From contig DATMWB010000048.1 of the NCBI GenBank assembly GCA_035562735.1, positions 1-46,138 of the forward strand: 46,138 nt of DNA. Direction: 5' to 3'. This DNA comes from UBA12158 sp035562735. GTDB taxonomy: Bacteria; Patescibacteriota; Microgenomatia; UBA12405. A program made the position numbers and the translations under genes. Shown in pieces: positions 15,680 to 25,093 of this stretch (its first letter is position 1; each line of letters begins with the position of its first letter). The notes under the pieces are model-generated. The model did not search any database and had not been told where the DNA came from. It saw nothing but the letters and a program-made list of their open reading frames with translations.

Positions 15680-17401
15680 ATGCTAGCCAAGTTATTTAAA
15701 AGTCGCTTTTTTTGGCCAATAATTCTGGTTGTAATAATCGTTCCCACCTTCACCTTTCTATTAAAACCCGGGCTTTATTGGAATATGCATGACGACATGC
15801 AAATGATTCGGCAGTTAGAAATGGAAAAATGCCTTAAAGATGGCCAGATACCTTGTCGATGGACTCCTGATTTAGGTTATAACTATGGTTATCCTCTTTT
15901 CAACTTTTATCCTCCTTTACCGTATTTTGTAGGTCAAATCTTTCGTACTTTCAGTTTTTCCTTTGTTAGCACTGTAAAACTTACCTCAATTGTTCTTATC
16001 ATTACTTCAGCTCTTGCCATGTATCTTTTGGCAAGTAGTTTAACTGGGCGTGTTGGAGGCTTTCTGGCCTCCATCTTTTATGCTTACGCACCTTATCATG
16101 CTGTCAATATCTATGTTCGTGGTGCTATGAATGAGGCTTGGGCAACACTGTTCTTCCCTTTAATCTTTTATTATTCCAAAAAACTATTAACTACCAAACT
16201 AAATGCTACTTATCTAATTCTCTTATCTCTTTCTTGGACGGGCCTTCTTCTCTCTCATAACCCTATGGCGCTTACATTTAGCCTTTTCTTTATTCCCTGG
16301 TGTTTGTACTGGTATTTTATAAATGACCACACAATCCGCCTAAAACCAATTATTATTTTTGCCATTTCAGGAATTTTTGCCCTTGCCCTTTCAGCATTTT
16401 TTACTCTCCCAGTTCTATTTGAATCAAAATTAGTTCAAATCGAGAGTATGTTTCAAAACTATTACCATTACTCAGTCCATTTCGTTAGTTTTAAAGAGTT
16501 GTTTTTTAACAATTATTGGGGTGATGGTCCTTCTGTTTGGGGTGTATTTGACGGGATGTCCTTTGCTATTGGAACCCTTCACTGGCTTTTTCCAATTTTA
16601 ATCGGCGCTTATTTTGTTTCCCAATCAATCAAAACAAAAACTCTTCGAAAAAATTTACTTCCCATCCTTATTGTTGCTTTAGGTTTTTTAGCCACTCTAA
16701 TGACTCACGAGCGTTTTTCCTTCCTTTGGAGCTTATTGTCTCCAATTCAAAAAATTCAATTTCCTTGGCGTTTTCTCAATCATAGTTTATTTTTATTTTC
16801 CTTATCATTGGCCTTTTTACCACTTATCATCAAAAAAATCCTTCCCAAAGCATTGATAATTTTTGCGCTCATTCTTATCGCCAGCGTTGTTTTTCTAAAT
16901 TATAAGTATTTTTTTCCTGTCACCTTTGGTCCAATAACTGACGAACAAAAATTTTCAGGTCTAGCCTGGAACAATCAAATAACTTCTGGGATCTATGATT
17001 ATTTACCAAAAACAGCCTCAACTGCAGCAAAAATAAAAGCGGCTGAGTATATTGATGCCGTTAACCCAGTTGATACAAAATATCAGATATTTGCTTCCCA
17101 AAAGGGAAGCGATTGGTGGTTGTTCAATTTACAAAATGAAACTTCAGCCACATTTACACTAGCTACCTTATATTTTCCAAATTTCATACTTTACGATAAT
17201 CAAGAGATGCTTAACTATAACGTTGAACCGGAATTGGGTCGCATAACTATTAAGCTTGAACCAGGTTTACATCAAATATACTTAAAATTTACCAATACTC
17301 CTATTAGAAGTTTTAGCAATTACCTCTCACTCTTTGCTTGGATTCTTATCATTGTCTTTTTTCTCCAAAAAATATGGAAAATCATGAGGTTGAAAAAATA
17401 A
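15680..17401 (+). CDS. PTPS-related multi-pass membrane protein with C-terminal beta domain
   Basis: The 573-aa protein has external motif MHDDMQMIRQ (Asp38-Asp39) after TM1, then CLKDGQIPCRW and NYGYPLFNFYPPLPYF, the hallmark of this family. About 12 membrane segments follow. It then has an external beta-rich domain (about 425-550) with DWWLFNLQ, YFPNFILYDN and ITIKLEPGLHQIYLKFTNTPIR, and a final TM and basic tail. This layout resembles YfhO-like GT-C proteins, where the last domain is thought to bind glycan. It is closest to the gene at 36834. Exact substrate unknown. The downstream flippase gene begins inside its last codons. Confidence 0.76.
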   Translation: MLAKLFKSRFFWPIILVVIIVPTFTFLLKPGLYWNMHDDMQMIRQLEMEKCLKDGQIPCRWTPDLGYNYGYPLFNFYPPLPYFVGQIFRTFSFSFVSTVKLTSIVLIITSALAMYLLASSLTGRVGGFLASIFYAYAPYHAVNIYVRGAMNEAWATLFFPLIFYYSKKLLTTKLNATYLILLSLSWTGLLLSHNPMALTFSLFFIPWCLYWYFINDHTIRLKPIIIFAISGIFALALSAFFTLPVLFESKLVQIESMFQNYYHYSVHFVSFKELFFNNYWGDGPSVWGVFDGMSFAIGTLHWLFPILIGAYFVSQSIKTKTLRKNLLPILIVALGFLATLMTHERFSFLWSLLSPIQKIQFPWRFLNHSLFLFSLSLAFLPLIIKKILPKALIIFALILIASVVFLNYKYFFPVTFGPITDEQKFSGLAWNNQITSGIYDYLPKTASTAAKIKAAEYIDAVNPVDTKYQIFASQKGSDWWLFNLQNETSATFTLATLYFPNFILYDNQEMLNYNVEPELGRITIKLEPGLHQIYLKFTNTPIRSFSNYLSLFAWILIIVFFLQKIWKIMRLKK

Positions 17402-18822
17402 AGACCCAAACTACCCACAACATATTATTTCTAACATTGAGAAATTTTGGGATACAGGGTATTTCCGCCCTTGGTTTTTTTCTTCTCACTATTCTTCTTG
17501 GAACTGGTGATGTCGGTCTTTTTGCCATTGTGGCAGAATCTATTGGAATATTAGGATACTTTTCTGATGTTGGTCTTGCCTCAGCACTAATTCAACAAAA
17601 AGATGAGCCAGATAAAGTATCTCTTAGGACAACTTTTACTATCCAACAGTTATTGGTCCTACTTTGTTTGATATCGGTGGCGATTTTTTATCCCCAGCTC
17701 AGCAATTCAAAAGGATATGGATCAAAAGAAATGTGGATAATGCTCTCCTTATGTTTTTCTTTTGTTGCTGCCTCTCTCAAAACTATCCCCTCAGTAAAAT
17801 TAGAACGACATTTAAACTTTAAACTGATATCGACCATTGATATTTTAGAAAATACCTTGTTCTATCTTATTGCTGTATTATTCGCCTTTTTAGGTTTTGG
17901 AGTCTATTCATACGCCATTGCCACCTTTATAAAAAGTCTCGTGGGTTTAGTTGTCATCTATAGACTAGCTCCATGGGATATTGGCTTTGCCTTTTCTTTA
18001 AAAACAGCCAAAACATTATTCTCCTTTGGTATTCCCTTTCAATTAAACTCACTAATTTCTATGGCCAAAGATCGTTTTTCCACCCTATTGGTTGCGGGTA
18101 TTTTAGGACGTCAATCCTTTGGTTTGTTGTCATGGGCTCAAAAAGGACCTAGAATTCCACTAAGTTTTATGGATGCTATTATGAGAGTAACCTTTCCCAC
18201 CTTTTCCCGACTTCAGGAAGAAAAGGAATTTCTAAAAAAATCACTTGAAAAAAGTACCTTTTTTATTGCTCTTATTGTCTTTCCAAGTCTACTGGGAATA
18301 TGTCTAATTGCTCCCGAATTTATCGATCTAATTCCAAAGTACAACAAATGGTCACCAGCCATTATTCCTCTATATTTCTTTGCCGCCTCATATGCCATTG
18401 CTTCTGTAACCACTCCCATAACAAATGCCTTCAATGCTACTGGAAAAATAAAAACAACTACAAAACTGATGATTATGTGGACAGTGTTAACCTGGATATT
18501 TTATCCAATTCTAAGTCTAAAGTTTGGATATATGGGTACTTCAGTTGCCGCACTTATTGTTGGCCTCTCTTCTTTTATCGTTTGGTACTTAGCCAAAAAG
18601 TACTTTGATGTAAATATTCTAAAAACAATCTATCACCCCCTTGTAGCCTCTTTATCAATTTTTCTTATTACTTTACCCATCTCTTATCTTTCCTTATCGC
18701 CACTTATTTCAATTATCCTAAAAATACTGTTGTCAGTTTCTGTCTACTCAATTTATCAATTTGTCTTTAATCGGTCCGAACTTATATGGTTCTACCAACA
18801 ACTTCTAAAAGTCAAAAAATAA
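17374..18822 (+). CDS. Wzx-type oligosaccharide flippase (MATE/MOP superfamily)
   Basis: This protein probably flips an undecaprenyl-pyrophosphate-linked oligosaccharide to the outer leaflet. The 482-aa product has about 12-14 membrane segments. Landmarks of the polysaccharide biosynthesis (Wzx/RfbX) family are GDVGLFAIVAESIGILGYFSDVG near the start, PSVKLERHLNFK at about 140, and FGIPFQLNSLISMAKDR in the middle. ATG 17374 is favoured over one 12 codons upstream because the extra residues are hydrophilic and atypical. It overlaps the previous gene by 28 bases and the next by 37. It is the only flippase in the window, so the cluster probably uses both a flipped oligosaccharide and single-sugar donors. 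Confidence 0.88.
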   Translation: MENHEVEKIKTQTTHNILFLTLRNFGIQGISALGFFLLTILLGTGDVGLFAIVAESIGILGYFSDVGLASALIQQKDEPDKVSLRTTFTIQQLLVLLCLISVAIFYPQLSNSKGYGSKEMWIMLSLCFSFVAASLKTIPSVKLERHLNFKLISTIDILENTLFYLIAVLFAFLGFGVYSYAIATFIKSLVGLVVIYRLAPWDIGFAFSLKTAKTLFSFGIPFQLNSLISMAKDRFSTLLVAGILGRQSFGLLSWAQKGPRIPLSFMDAIMRVTFPTFSRLQEEKEFLKKSLEKSTFFIALIVFPSLLGICLIAPEFIDLIPKYNKWSPAIIPLYFFAASYAIASVTTPITNAFNATGKIKTTTKLMIMWTVLTWIFYPILSLKFGYMGTSVAALIVGLSSFIVWYLAKKYFDVNILKTIYHPLVASLSIFLITLPISYLSLSPLISIILKILLSVSVYSIYQFVFNRSELIWFYQQLLKVKK

Positions 18823-20420
18823 TTTTTATTTTTGTCTTTATCTTTTGCCTTTTTATTCAACTCATACCAGTAATAAGAAGTGGTCTTCACTATGACTATG
18901 GAGTCGGTTTTTGGGGTTCAAATGGTCATGATGGTATTTGGCATCTTAGTCTTATTAATCACATAGACAATCCACTTAAAATAAATATGCCGATATTCTC
19001 CGGAGAATCTCTAAAAAACTATCATCCATTTTTTAATATACTAATTGCTTATCTCTCAAAATATACATTTATAGATTCATCAATCTGGCTTTTTCAGATT
19101 TTTCCAACTCTTTCGGCAATTATATTTTTATATTTTTCATTCCTTTTAGGATGGAAGCTTTCAAAGTCATTCTTTGGTGGTTTGCTTTTAGTAATTTTAA
19201 ATTCGATAAGTAACTCTCTTGGCTGGATAGTAAACCTTATTAGATTTGGGACTCTTGATGGTGAGTCACTCTTCTGGGCCATGCAATCACCAAGTAACCA
19301 ATTAAATCCACCTTTTATGCTGTCGATATTACTCATATTGATACTTATCTATATATTAAAAACAAACAAAGCTTCCAAAATATCTATATTTCTTATCCTT
19401 AGTCTGCTACCAATAATAAAAGTATATTCAGCCATCCCAGCTTACATTATTTTCTTCTTTTATGTCTTAAAGAACAGAACCTATTTAAAAACACTTCTCA
19501 TGTCGCTTCTATTTGCTCTAATTCTTTTTTTTCAATACAACAGTAACTCCGCTTCCTTAATAAAATTTCAGCCATTTTGGTTTATCAACTCAATGATGGA
19601 GTCAAAAGACCGTCTCTTTCTTCCAAAGATAGCCAACATTCGTTATACCTTAGAAGCAAGCAATAGAATAGGTCCTAGACTAATTGTCTATTATTTAGCG
19701 ACTTTATCAATATTTTTAGTCGGTAACTTTTCTTGGAGATTGTTGTCAGTAAAAGAATTTAAGAAAAATAAAGCAATCTTTGTCTCCATATTAATTTGCA
19801 CCCTAATTCCAATACTTTTTGTTCAAAAAGGGACAACATGGAATACAATTCAATTTTTGTATTATGCCTTATTTCTTGCCAATATTCCCCTAAGTCAGTA
19901 TCTTTCAAAGCACCGTCATCTAGCCTATTTAGTGATCATTTTAAGCTTAATTCCCTTATATGGATCATTACCCAACTATTTAGGTAAAATTCCCCCAACC
20001 GCCATAAGTAAAGAAGAATTTAGGGCACTATCATTTCTAAAACAGCAACCATCTGGCAACGTTTTAACTTATCCCTACGATCCGTATTTAAAAGAGTCAT
20101 TTTTAAAAACACCTTTACCAATTTATGCCTATGAGACTACTTCATATGTTGCCGCGTATTCAGGTCATAGTACTTTCTTAGAAGATGAAATGAATTTAGA
20201 CAACTCTTCCTTTGACTGGCGCTCTCGTCGTCAAGAGGCAGAAGACTTTTTTACCCAAAAAGATAAATATCAAAACCGAGGTACTTTGGTAAACAATAAA
20301 ATTAATTATATTTATTTACCAAAAATATATTTAAAAAATATACCCGAATTTACTAGTGAAATGTCACTAACACCAATTTTTGATAATTCAGAAATCGTTA
20401 TCTACAAAGTTAACAGATGA
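18786..20420 (+). CDS. Large polytopic membrane protein, putative GT-C glycosyltransferase
   Basis: The 544-aa protein has about 11 membrane segments. After TM1 the external loop reads SNGHDGIWHLSLIN, placing Asp and His where GT-C enzymes keep their catalytic acid. SGESLKNYHPFFNILIAYLSK follows, reminiscent of the second conserved loop. The C-terminal ~150 residues are soluble, with YPYDPY, ETTSYVAAYSGHSTFLEDEMNLD and WRSRRQEAEDFF, a motif style also seen in YfhO/PTPS-like proteins. I do not recognise a named family. Its position right after the flippase leaves a polymerase (Wzy-like) role open; that is only a suggestion. It overlaps the flippase by 37 bases. Confidence 0.65.
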   Translation: MVLPTTSKSQKIIFIFVFIFCLFIQLIPVIRSGLHYDYGVGFWGSNGHDGIWHLSLINHIDNPLKINMPIFSGESLKNYHPFFNILIAYLSKYTFIDSSIWLFQIFPTLSAIIFLYFSFLLGWKLSKSFFGGLLLVILNSISNSLGWIVNLIRFGTLDGESLFWAMQSPSNQLNPPFMLSILLILILIYILKTNKASKISIFLILSLLPIIKVYSAIPAYIIFFFYVLKNRTYLKTLLMSLLFALILFFQYNSNSASLIKFQPFWFINSMMESKDRLFLPKIANIRYTLEASNRIGPRLIVYYLATLSIFLVGNFSWRLLSVKEFKKNKAIFVSILICTLIPILFVQKGTTWNTIQFLYYALFLANIPLSQYLSKHRHLAYLVIILSLIPLYGSLPNYLGKIPPTAISKEEFRALSFLKQQPSGNVLTYPYDPYLKESFLKTPLPIYAYETTSYVAAYSGHSTFLEDEMNLDNSSFDWRSRRQEAEDFFTQKDKYQNRGTLVNNKINYIYLPKIYLKNIPEFTSEMSLTPIFDNSEIVIYKVNR

Positions 20421-20426
20421 TAAACT
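20421..20426 (+). promoter_or_regulatory. Extended -10 promoter, leaderless geometry
   Basis: TAAACT is preceded by TGA (extended -10; the TGA is also the upstream gene's stop). It ends 7 bases before ATG 20434. It supports 20434 as the start and marks a probable new transcript for the GT2/GT4 run that follows. Confidence 0.55.
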
Positions 20427-20433
20427 AATACAT

Positions 20434-21369
20434 ATGCAAAAACGTCCAAACATTTCTGCTGTCATAAATGTTCGAAATGAAGCCGAAAATCTCAATAAGT
20501 GTCTACGCTCGATTAAAGATTTTGCTGACGAAATCATCGTTGTCGATATGCATTCTACGGACAAGAGCGTAGAAATTGCTCAAAAGTATGGAGCCAAGGT
20601 ATTTCCTTACCGGCCAATGAAATACGTTGAACCAGCTAGAAATTTTGCTTTATCAAAAGCAACCGGTAAATGGGTTATCCTGCTTGATCCTGATGAATAT
20701 TTAGGTAAAACATTAAAAAATGAACTAACAAAAATTAGTCAGCGTTCTGATATTGATTACGTGCATATCCCAAGAAAAAATATAATTTTAGGAAAATGGT
20801 TTAGACACAGCAATTGGTGGCCCGATTATGTAATCAGATTTTTTCGTCGCGGGCATGTTGACTGGCAAAAAGAAATTCATAGTCAGCCAACCACCAAGGG
20901 TAACAGTCACACCTTGTTAGATTCAGAAAAACTGGCTATCAGACACAACAATTACACCACACTTTCACAGTTTGTCCATCGTGCCCTTCGTTATAGCAAT
21001 GTTCAAGCAGAAGAACTCCACAAAAATGAATATAAACTAAAAACAAGTGACTTTGTATTAAAACCCATCCAAGAATTTAATAGCCGATTTTTTGCGGCTC
21101 AGGGATACAAAGATGGCTTCCACGGATTAGCCTTTTCTATTCTTCAAGCTTTTGCCATTGCCCTAATTTATATCCGACTCTGGGAGATAGAAGGTGCCTC
21201 AGAAAAAATATTATCAAAAGATTCCTTTGTGTCAGCTAGCCAAGAAGCAACTTATGAATACTCATATTGGTTTACCAAGTACTTTAGAGAGGAATATGCT
21301 TCAAACATTTTTAAAAATTCTTTTATCAAATTTAGATTATTTCTTGACAGATTGACTAAAAATTTCTAA
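20434..21369 (+). CDS. GT2 glycosyltransferase (WaaE/KdtX-like)
   Basis: The 311-aa cytoplasmic transferase begins at ISAVINVRNEAENLNKCLRSI, typical of the WaaE/KdtX-like branch. It continues with DEIIVVDMHSTDKS, the metal site LLDPDEYL, and a basic stretch HIPRKNIILGKWFRHSNWWPDYVIRFFRR characteristic of these enzymes. The C-terminal third (about 220-311) is helical and possibly membrane-associated (AFSILQAFAIALIYIRLWEIEG). ATG 20434 is preferred over 20380 because of the extended -10 and because the first 18 extra residues do not match the family. It probably adds a hexose to a lipid-linked glycan. Two relatives lie at 22286 and 43130. Confidence 0.85.
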   Translation: MQKRPNISAVINVRNEAENLNKCLRSIKDFADEIIVVDMHSTDKSVEIAQKYGAKVFPYRPMKYVEPARNFALSKATGKWVILLDPDEYLGKTLKNELTKISQRSDIDYVHIPRKNIILGKWFRHSNWWPDYVIRFFRRGHVDWQKEIHSQPTTKGNSHTLLDSEKLAIRHNNYTTLSQFVHRALRYSNVQAEELHKNEYKLKTSDFVLKPIQEFNSRFFAAQGYKDGFHGLAFSILQAFAIALIYIRLWEIEGASEKILSKDSFVSASQEATYEYSYWFTKYFREEYASNIFKNSFIKFRLFLDRLTKNF

Positions 21370-22289
21370 TGATTCCAAAAATTGCCCTAATCATCTTAAA
21401 TTGGAAACAACCACAACTTACTATTGATACCATTGAGTCCATTCTCAAGACAAAAACAAAGGGTTTTTTATATCATATTTACATTGTTGACAATGGTTCT
21501 CCCGATGATTCAGTTCATCAATTCAATTCAAAATACAAAAAAAATAAAAATATAACTGTCGTAGAAACTGGAGACAATCTTGGCTATGCTGGTGGCAACA
21601 ACTATGGTCTGAGAGAAGCCTTAAAACAAAATTTTGATTACTATCTTGTCGCCAATAATGACATTTTAGTAGCACCAGATTTTCTTCAAAAACTATATGA
21701 CGACAGCTTAAGATATCCCAACGCTATTCTAACTCCAAAAATATATTTTGCTCCTGGGTTTGAGTTTCATAAAGACCGTTATCAAAAAAAAGAAATTGGA
21801 AAAGTAATATGGGCGGTCGGTAGTCAGATAGATTGGGATAATATTTATGGCTCAAATATTGGTATTGATGAGGTTGATCATGGCCAGTACGACAAAAAAC
21901 AACCCAAAATTGATTTTATCAGTGGATGTTGCTTTCTTATATCAAAAGAAGTGATAAAAAAAGTTGGTATATTCGATGAAAAATACTATCTATATATGGA
22001 AGACTCAGACCTGACCCAAAGAGCCTTAAAGGCTGGTTATGAACTAAGATTGGTCCCAAAATCAATAATTTGGCATTGTAATTCTGGATCTTCAAAACCT
22101 GGTTCATCACTCCAAGACTATTTTATAACCCGAAATCGACTTCTTTTTGGCTTTAAATATGCCAGCCTCAGAACCAAGTTTGCCTTATTTAGAGAATCAA
22201 TCAGATTTTTATTTACCGGCTCATCTTGGAGAAAAAAAGGTGTTATTGATTTTTATACCGGTCGTTTTGGTAAAGGTAGCTGGCAATGA
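21369..22289 (+). CDS. GT2 glycosyltransferase, rhamnosyltransferase-like (WbbL-type)
   Basis: The 306-aa protein opens with IALIILNWKQPQLTIDTIESIL, then VDNGSPDDS and the GDNLGYAGGNNYGLREAL motif typical of WbbL/GT2 rhamnosyl- or galactofuranosyltransferases. The metal motif is NND (VANNDILVAPDFL). SGCCFLISKEVIKKVGIFDEKYYLYMEDSDLTQRA is the family's acceptor-side signature. It probably adds a deoxy-sugar to a lipid-linked chain in the cytoplasm. The start overlaps the previous stop by one base and its own stop overlaps the next ATG by 4, so it is part of a coupled GT2 series. Confidence 0.86.
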   Translation: MIPKIALIILNWKQPQLTIDTIESILKTKTKGFLYHIYIVDNGSPDDSVHQFNSKYKKNKNITVVETGDNLGYAGGNNYGLREALKQNFDYYLVANNDILVAPDFLQKLYDDSLRYPNAILTPKIYFAPGFEFHKDRYQKKEIGKVIWAVGSQIDWDNIYGSNIGIDEVDHGQYDKKQPKIDFISGCCFLISKEVIKKVGIFDEKYYLYMEDSDLTQRALKAGYELRLVPKSIIWHCNSGSSKPGSSLQDYFITRNRLLFGFKYASLRTKFALFRESIRFLFTGSSWRKKGVIDFYTGRFGKGSWQ

Positions 22290-23068
22290 AACTCAGTATC
22301 ATTGTCCTAGCTGGAAATGAAGCAGAAGTTATTAGTGATTGTTTAAAATCCGCACAATTTGCTGATGAGATAGTATTAGTACTTGCCAATTCTACCGACG
22401 ATACAAAGAAAATAGCCAAGTCCATCAAAATTCCTCTAAAAATTGTTGAGACTACCGATGAATACAATAAAAACTTTAGTAAGTGGCGCAATCTTGGCTA
22501 TAAAGCATCTAGTGGTGAATGGGTGATGTATCTAGATGCCGATGAAAGAATCACTCCAGAGTTAAGAGATGAAATTACTAAAACTATTATCAAACCCGTA
22601 ACAAATTCGTATTATGTTATTCCTAGGGCTAATCACTTTCTTGGAAAAAGAGTTCGTCATGGTGGCTCTTATCCAGACTATGTAAAAAGGCTTTATTATC
22701 GAAAAAATTTCTCTGGTTACCAGGGATATTTGCATGAAGAACCCATAATTTCAGGAGAATTTGGTTACCTAAAAAATGATCTTTTACATTACACACATCG
22801 CAATCTCAGTTCAATGATAAAAAAAACCTTAGTCTGGACTGATATGGAAGCACAAGCCTTATTTGACTCACATCATCCACCAGTTGTTTGGTGGCGCTTC
22901 CCCAGAATGATGTTAACCAAAATTTGGCAAAGACTAATTAAAGAACAGATGTGGCGTGATGGTACCGTTGGCTGGATCTCGGTAATTTTTGAGACTTTTG
23001 ATACCTTCATTATTTATGCTAGACTGTGGGAGAAACAAGAATATGAGTCTAAAAGCCGCCATCTATGA
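22286..23068 (+). CDS. GT2 glycosyltransferase (WaaE/KdtX-like)
   Basis: The 260-aa cytoplasmic enzyme has LSIIVLAGNEAEVISDCLKSA, DEIVLVLANSTDDT, the DXD-type motif YLDADERITPEL, and HFLGKRVRHGGSYPDYVKRLYYRK. FSGYQGYLHEEP follows, with a His-Glu also found in WaaE-like proteins. It is shorter than its relative at 20434 and lacks the long helical tail. ATGA coupling joins it to the preceding gene; the next gene begins within its last nine codons. It is a probable hexosyltransferase with unknown acceptor. Confidence 0.85.
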   Translation: MKLSIIVLAGNEAEVISDCLKSAQFADEIVLVLANSTDDTKKIAKSIKIPLKIVETTDEYNKNFSKWRNLGYKASSGEWVMYLDADERITPELRDEITKTIIKPVTNSYYVIPRANHFLGKRVRHGGSYPDYVKRLYYRKNFSGYQGYLHEEPIISGEFGYLKNDLLHYTHRNLSSMIKKTLVWTDMEAQALFDSHHPPVVWWRFPRMMLTKIWQRLIKEQMWRDGTVGWISVIFETFDTFIIYARLWEKQEYESKSRHL

Positions 23069-24221
23069 TCCTTATCTTGACACCCTAGGTGGGGGTGAGA
23101 GATATTGCCTTACTGTTTGTGAAATATTACTTAAGCATGGTTACCATGTAGATATATTTTGGTCTGGAAACCAAGAAATTGTCGAATCGGCTAAACAACG
23201 TTTTGCCCTAAACCTTGAAGGGCTTACTTTAAAACCTGACATATTTGGACTTACTCATCAAAAAATTGAATTAATCGAAGAAAATACTCCCGATACTCTC
23301 CATAGCATCTCAATACCAAAAGCAAATATTTTTCAAAAAATTACTAATTACATAAATAAGTACAAAGTATTATCAAAATATGATTTAGTCTTCTTTTTAA
23401 GTGACGGCAGTATTCCTTTTCTTTTTTCAAAAAACAATATTCTTCACATTCAAGTTCCCTTTATTCAAAAAATCACTCCAAAAGACAAGATTCTCAATTT
23501 AATTAAGCAAAAATTTATAAACAGTGTTGTCTGTAATTCAAATTTTACCTCCAAATTTATTGTTGATTTCCCAAAATCGAAATTAAAAGTGTTGTATCCA
23601 CCAGTTGATGTTGAAAAATTTTCTTCTTCAGAAGAAAAAGAAAATATAATCCTATCAGTAGGACGTTTTGATAATATATTGAACGCCAAAAAGCAAGATG
23701 TTTTAATCGAGGCCTTCAAAAAGCTTCATAAAATTAATTCGCATTTAAAATGGAAGCTTGTTTTAATGGGTGGAAGTAGAGATCATCCTGACAAAAATCA
23801 CTATCTTTTACATCTTCAACATATTTCAAAAAATTATCCAATAGAATTTATTGTAAACCCAAATTTTGATCAGCTAAAGGAAATTTATTCAAAATCAAAA
23901 ATATATTGGCACGCAGCCGGGTATGGAGTTGATGAATATCTCCACCCCGAACAGACTGAACATTTTGGAATGACCGTTGTAGAGGCAATGGATTCAGGTC
24001 TTGTTCCTATTGTTGTTGCCAAAGGGGGGCTTTCAGAAATAGTTACCGAAGATAAAAACGGGTTTTTGTGGAACACCACAGATGAATTGATTGCCAAAAC
24101 ACAGATACTTTTTGCTACGCCAAAAGATTTAAAAGACAAGGCCCATCAAGCCCACCTTACTTCTCAAAACTTTTCAAAAGAAATATTTGAAAAAAAATTA
24201 TTAGATTTAATTAAACAATGA
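23043..24221 (+). CDS. GT4 glycosyltransferase (ALG11/mannosyltransferase-like)
   Basis: The 392-aa GT-B enzyme has an N-terminal acceptor domain opening AAIYDPYLDTLGGGERYCLTVCEIL, whose GGGER loop is typical of GT4. Its donor domain starts near ILSVGRFDNILNAKKQDVLIEAF (about 200) and includes VLMGGSRDH. The EX7E motif is carried in EHFGMTVVEAMDSGLVPIVVAKGGLSEIV. The sequence HPEQTEHFG before it resembles ALG11-like mannosyltransferases. ATG 23043 is chosen over 22989 because the alternative adds 18 residues absent from the family. It overlaps the previous gene by 26 bases and is ATGA-coupled to the next. Confidence 0.88.
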   Translation: MSLKAAIYDPYLDTLGGGERYCLTVCEILLKHGYHVDIFWSGNQEIVESAKQRFALNLEGLTLKPDIFGLTHQKIELIEENTPDTLHSISIPKANIFQKITNYINKYKVLSKYDLVFFLSDGSIPFLFSKNNILHIQVPFIQKITPKDKILNLIKQKFINSVVCNSNFTSKFIVDFPKSKLKVLYPPVDVEKFSSSEEKENIILSVGRFDNILNAKKQDVLIEAFKKLHKINSHLKWKLVLMGGSRDHPDKNHYLLHLQHISKNYPIEFIVNPNFDQLKEIYSKSKIYWHAAGYGVDEYLHPEQTEHFGMTVVEAMDSGLVPIVVAKGGLSEIVTEDKNGFLWNTTDELIAKTQILFATPKDLKDKAHQAHLTSQNFSKEIFEKKLLDLIKQ

Positions 24222-25090
24222 AAATATCAGTTATTGTTACCAATTGGAATGGCATTAATTTATTAAAAAAATATCTCGAGAAGGTAATTATTAATTCTCC
24301 TGAAGCCCTAGAAATTATTCTGGCAGATGATGCTTCAGAAGATGATAGTCTGGTCTTCGCAAGAGATCTTCAAAAAAAATATAAAAAATTACGTATTATT
24401 TCCCATAAAGAAAATTTTGGATTTGGTAAAAATACTAATGATGCTGTCAAAAAGGCAAAAGGAGACTACGTCGTTTTATTAAACAGTGATATAGATCCCC
24501 ACAAAAACTACATAAAAAATTCTTTAGTCCATTTTAAAGATCAAAAGGTTATCGGAGTCGGTTTTGCTGAGCTTGGTCATGAAAATTATGCAAAATTATT
24601 TTGGAAAAACGGCTACCTCCAATTTGTTGAAGGATTATCAGACAAGACTCATATTTCAGGCTGGGTATCTGGTGGTTCCTCTATTATCAGAAAAGATTAT
24701 TTTTTAAAACTTGGCGGCTTTGATCATGTCTATGAGCCTTTTTATTTCGAAGATTTTGACTTTGGACTTCGTGCCTGGCGCTCCGGTTACAAGCTACTTT
24801 GGGAACCAAAGTCGGTGGTTGAACACAAACATGAATCAACTACCTCAAAATTTCCTAAAAAATTTTTAATATATGTCAAAGAAAGAAATCATCTTATTTC
24901 AGTTCTCAGAAATGTAACCAATAAAAAACTTCTTTTTCAAAACACCATCTTTTCCCTTTTAAGGGTTTTATCAGGCCCAAATTATCTTAAAATAATTCTC
25001 GCAGCTAGACGTCAGCTCAAAAAATACCCTGCCCCAATTTCCACAAATCAGATAAGTGATCTTGATGTGTTAAGAAAATTTGAAAACTAA
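24218..25090 (+). CDS. GT2 glycosyltransferase, rhamnosyltransferase-like
   Basis: The 290-aa enzyme has ISVIVTNWNGINLLKKYLEKV, LADDASEDDS, and KENFGFGKNTNDAVKKAKGDYVVLLNSDIDP, where NSD is the metal-binding motif. SGGSSIIRKDYFLKLGGFDHVYEPFYFEDFDFGLRAWRSGY then gives the ED acceptor motif. It ends in a basic helical tail. These features match WbbL-type transferases that extend wall or O-antigen polymers. It is adjacent to a second enzyme of the same type. The acceptor is probably the same lipid-linked chain built by the neighbouring genes. Confidence 0.86.
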   Translation: MKISVIVTNWNGINLLKKYLEKVIINSPEALEIILADDASEDDSLVFARDLQKKYKKLRIISHKENFGFGKNTNDAVKKAKGDYVVLLNSDIDPHKNYIKNSLVHFKDQKVIGVGFAELGHENYAKLFWKNGYLQFVEGLSDKTHISGWVSGGSSIIRKDYFLKLGGFDHVYEPFYFEDFDFGLRAWRSGYKLLWEPKSVVEHKHESTTSKFPKKFLIYVKERNHLISVLRNVTNKKLLFQNTIFSLLRVLSGPNYLKIILAARRQLKKYPAPISTNQISDLDVLRKFEN

Positions 25091-25093
25091 GAT

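Noticed and set aside
20380..20433. N-terminal extension of the WaaE-like GT2 gene
   Set aside because: It overlaps the upstream gene's last codons, gives an atypical leader peptide, and contains the extended -10 that points to ATG 20434.
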